Below the pieces are notes generated by a model. It saw only the letters and a list, made by a program, of their open reading frames with translations, ran no database searches and had not been told where the DNA came from. A DNA stretch of 22,877 bases from CAYRKQ01 sp964424985 (lineage in GTDB: Bacteria; Patescibacteriota; Saccharimonadia; Saccharimonadales; UBA7683), in the NCBI GenBank assembly GCA_964424985.1, contig CAYRKQ010000016.1:1-22877 (forward strand). Direction: 5' to 3'. Position 1 is the first letter of the stretch. Each line of letters opens with the position of its first letter. A program made the translations under genes and the position numbers. Of this stretch, positions 22,620-22,877 are shown piece after piece.

Positions 22620-22754
22620 TAAAAATGAATCCTTTTGTTATAAGTATTTAGTATTACGTGATTGCTTTTTGAACAAAGTCAATCGAATTGCTCAGATGAA
22701 GCCAATAAGTAATACTACTAAACAAAACTTAGGATCCATTAAACAATACTCTGT

Positions 22755-22783
22755 ATTTTAGCAAAATTTTACGCACTTGTCAA
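22755..22783 (-). promoter_or_regulatory. Promoter of the helicase gene (TTGACA-17-TGC-TAAAAT)
   Basis: TTGACA at 22778-22783 and TAAAAT at 22755-22760, 17 bases apart with a TGC extension. Predicted leader of about 130 bases before ATG 22619. Confidence 0.65.
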
Positions 22784-22811
22784 CATGTTTATGCTGGATC
22801 GCCCTCACTTC

Positions 22812-22870
22812 GTCATCCCGGACTTGACCTGCCCGATCAGACGATCACGTCAGGCGGGTCCGGGATCCAG
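22812..22870. repeat. Palindromic repeat copy F, long form
   Basis: GTCATCCCGGAC at one end and GTCCGGGATCCAG at the other form the outer stem. The inside has a second symmetric part (CCTGCC...GGCGGG-like). At 59 bases it is twice the length of copies A, B, D and E, as if one palindrome had been inserted into another. It lies upstream of the helicase promoter and may continue past the window. Confidence 0.85.
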
Positions 22871-22877
22871 TTAATTG

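Noticed and set aside
1..22877. Alternative genetic code (UGA as glycine, as in some CPR lineages)
   Set aside because: tatD ends with TGA exactly at the family's C-terminus, and the baseplate-J-like gene also ends on TGA. Other genes end on TAA or TAG without in-frame TGA.

Overview
The window looks like part of a genome from the candidate phyla radiation (Patescibacteria). The lineage is inferred, not proven. The support is: short aminoacyl-tRNA synthetases (an alanyl-tRNA synthetase without the C-terminal C-Ala region and a 482-residue methionyl-tRNA synthetase); a membrane protein of the baseplate-J-like type that is common in these genomes, paired with an FtsA/PilM-type ATPase; and many small lineage-specific proteins. 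TGA acts as a normal stop (tatD and the baseplate-J-like gene end on it), so the UGA-glycine code of Gracilibacteria/Absconditabacteria does not apply. A Saccharibacteria-like member is my best guess. All genes except one (vanY-like, 15412-15942) lie on the minus strand, so transcription runs from right to left.

Layout from left to right. 1-1562: a secreted NHL-repeat (beta-propeller) protein, cut by the window edge and broken by a 100-N scaffold gap that falls inside an internal repeat. 1563-2070: an intergenic stretch with the decayed 5' end of an IS1595/ISXO2-type transposase. 2071-3246: a membrane-anchored LysM-LysM-CHAP peptidoglycan hydrolase that seems to start at ATT. 3247-3772: a promoter-dense region with a possible 49-codon gene and a large inverted repeat. 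3773-8348: a probable operon, in transcription order FtsA/PilM-like ATPase, baseplate-J-like membrane protein, ruvX, mltG. 8379-12583: a small unknown gene, alaS, mnmA and a DUF218 (YdcF/SanA) membrane protein. 12738-15356: cysteine desulfurase, two small overlapping unknown genes and tatD. 15412-17393: a VanY-like carboxypeptidase (+) convergent with metG (-). 17522-19016: a CSLREA/choice-of-anchor-Q surface protein with an LAQTG sorting-like C-terminus and a 10-N gap. 19141-22619: a YfiH laccase-domain protein, a GH37 trehalase and an RhlE-like DEAD-box helicase.

The genes group into envelope remodelling (MltG, CHAP hydrolase, VanY, DUF218), tRNA charging and thiolation (AlaRS, MetRS, MnmA with a cysteine desulfurase that probably supplies its sulfur), surface proteins (NHL and CSLREA) and nucleic-acid maintenance (RuvX, TatD, helicase).

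Two window-wide patterns stand out. First, short palindromic repeats of the GTCAT-CCC...GGGAT-CCAG type are scattered between genes and have also entered coding sequences in frame: twice in the laccase-domain gene and once in mnmA, where about 50 extra residues are built from repeat DNA. This resembles the Rickettsia palindromic elements. Second, many genes have a -10 box ending 6-7 bases before the start codon (up to 9-11 in two cases), often as an extended TGn -10. Leaderless mRNA may therefore be a main mode of expression, while other genes (the LysM-CHAP protein, the 129-aa protein, the helicase) have separate promoters and Shine-Dalgarno sites.
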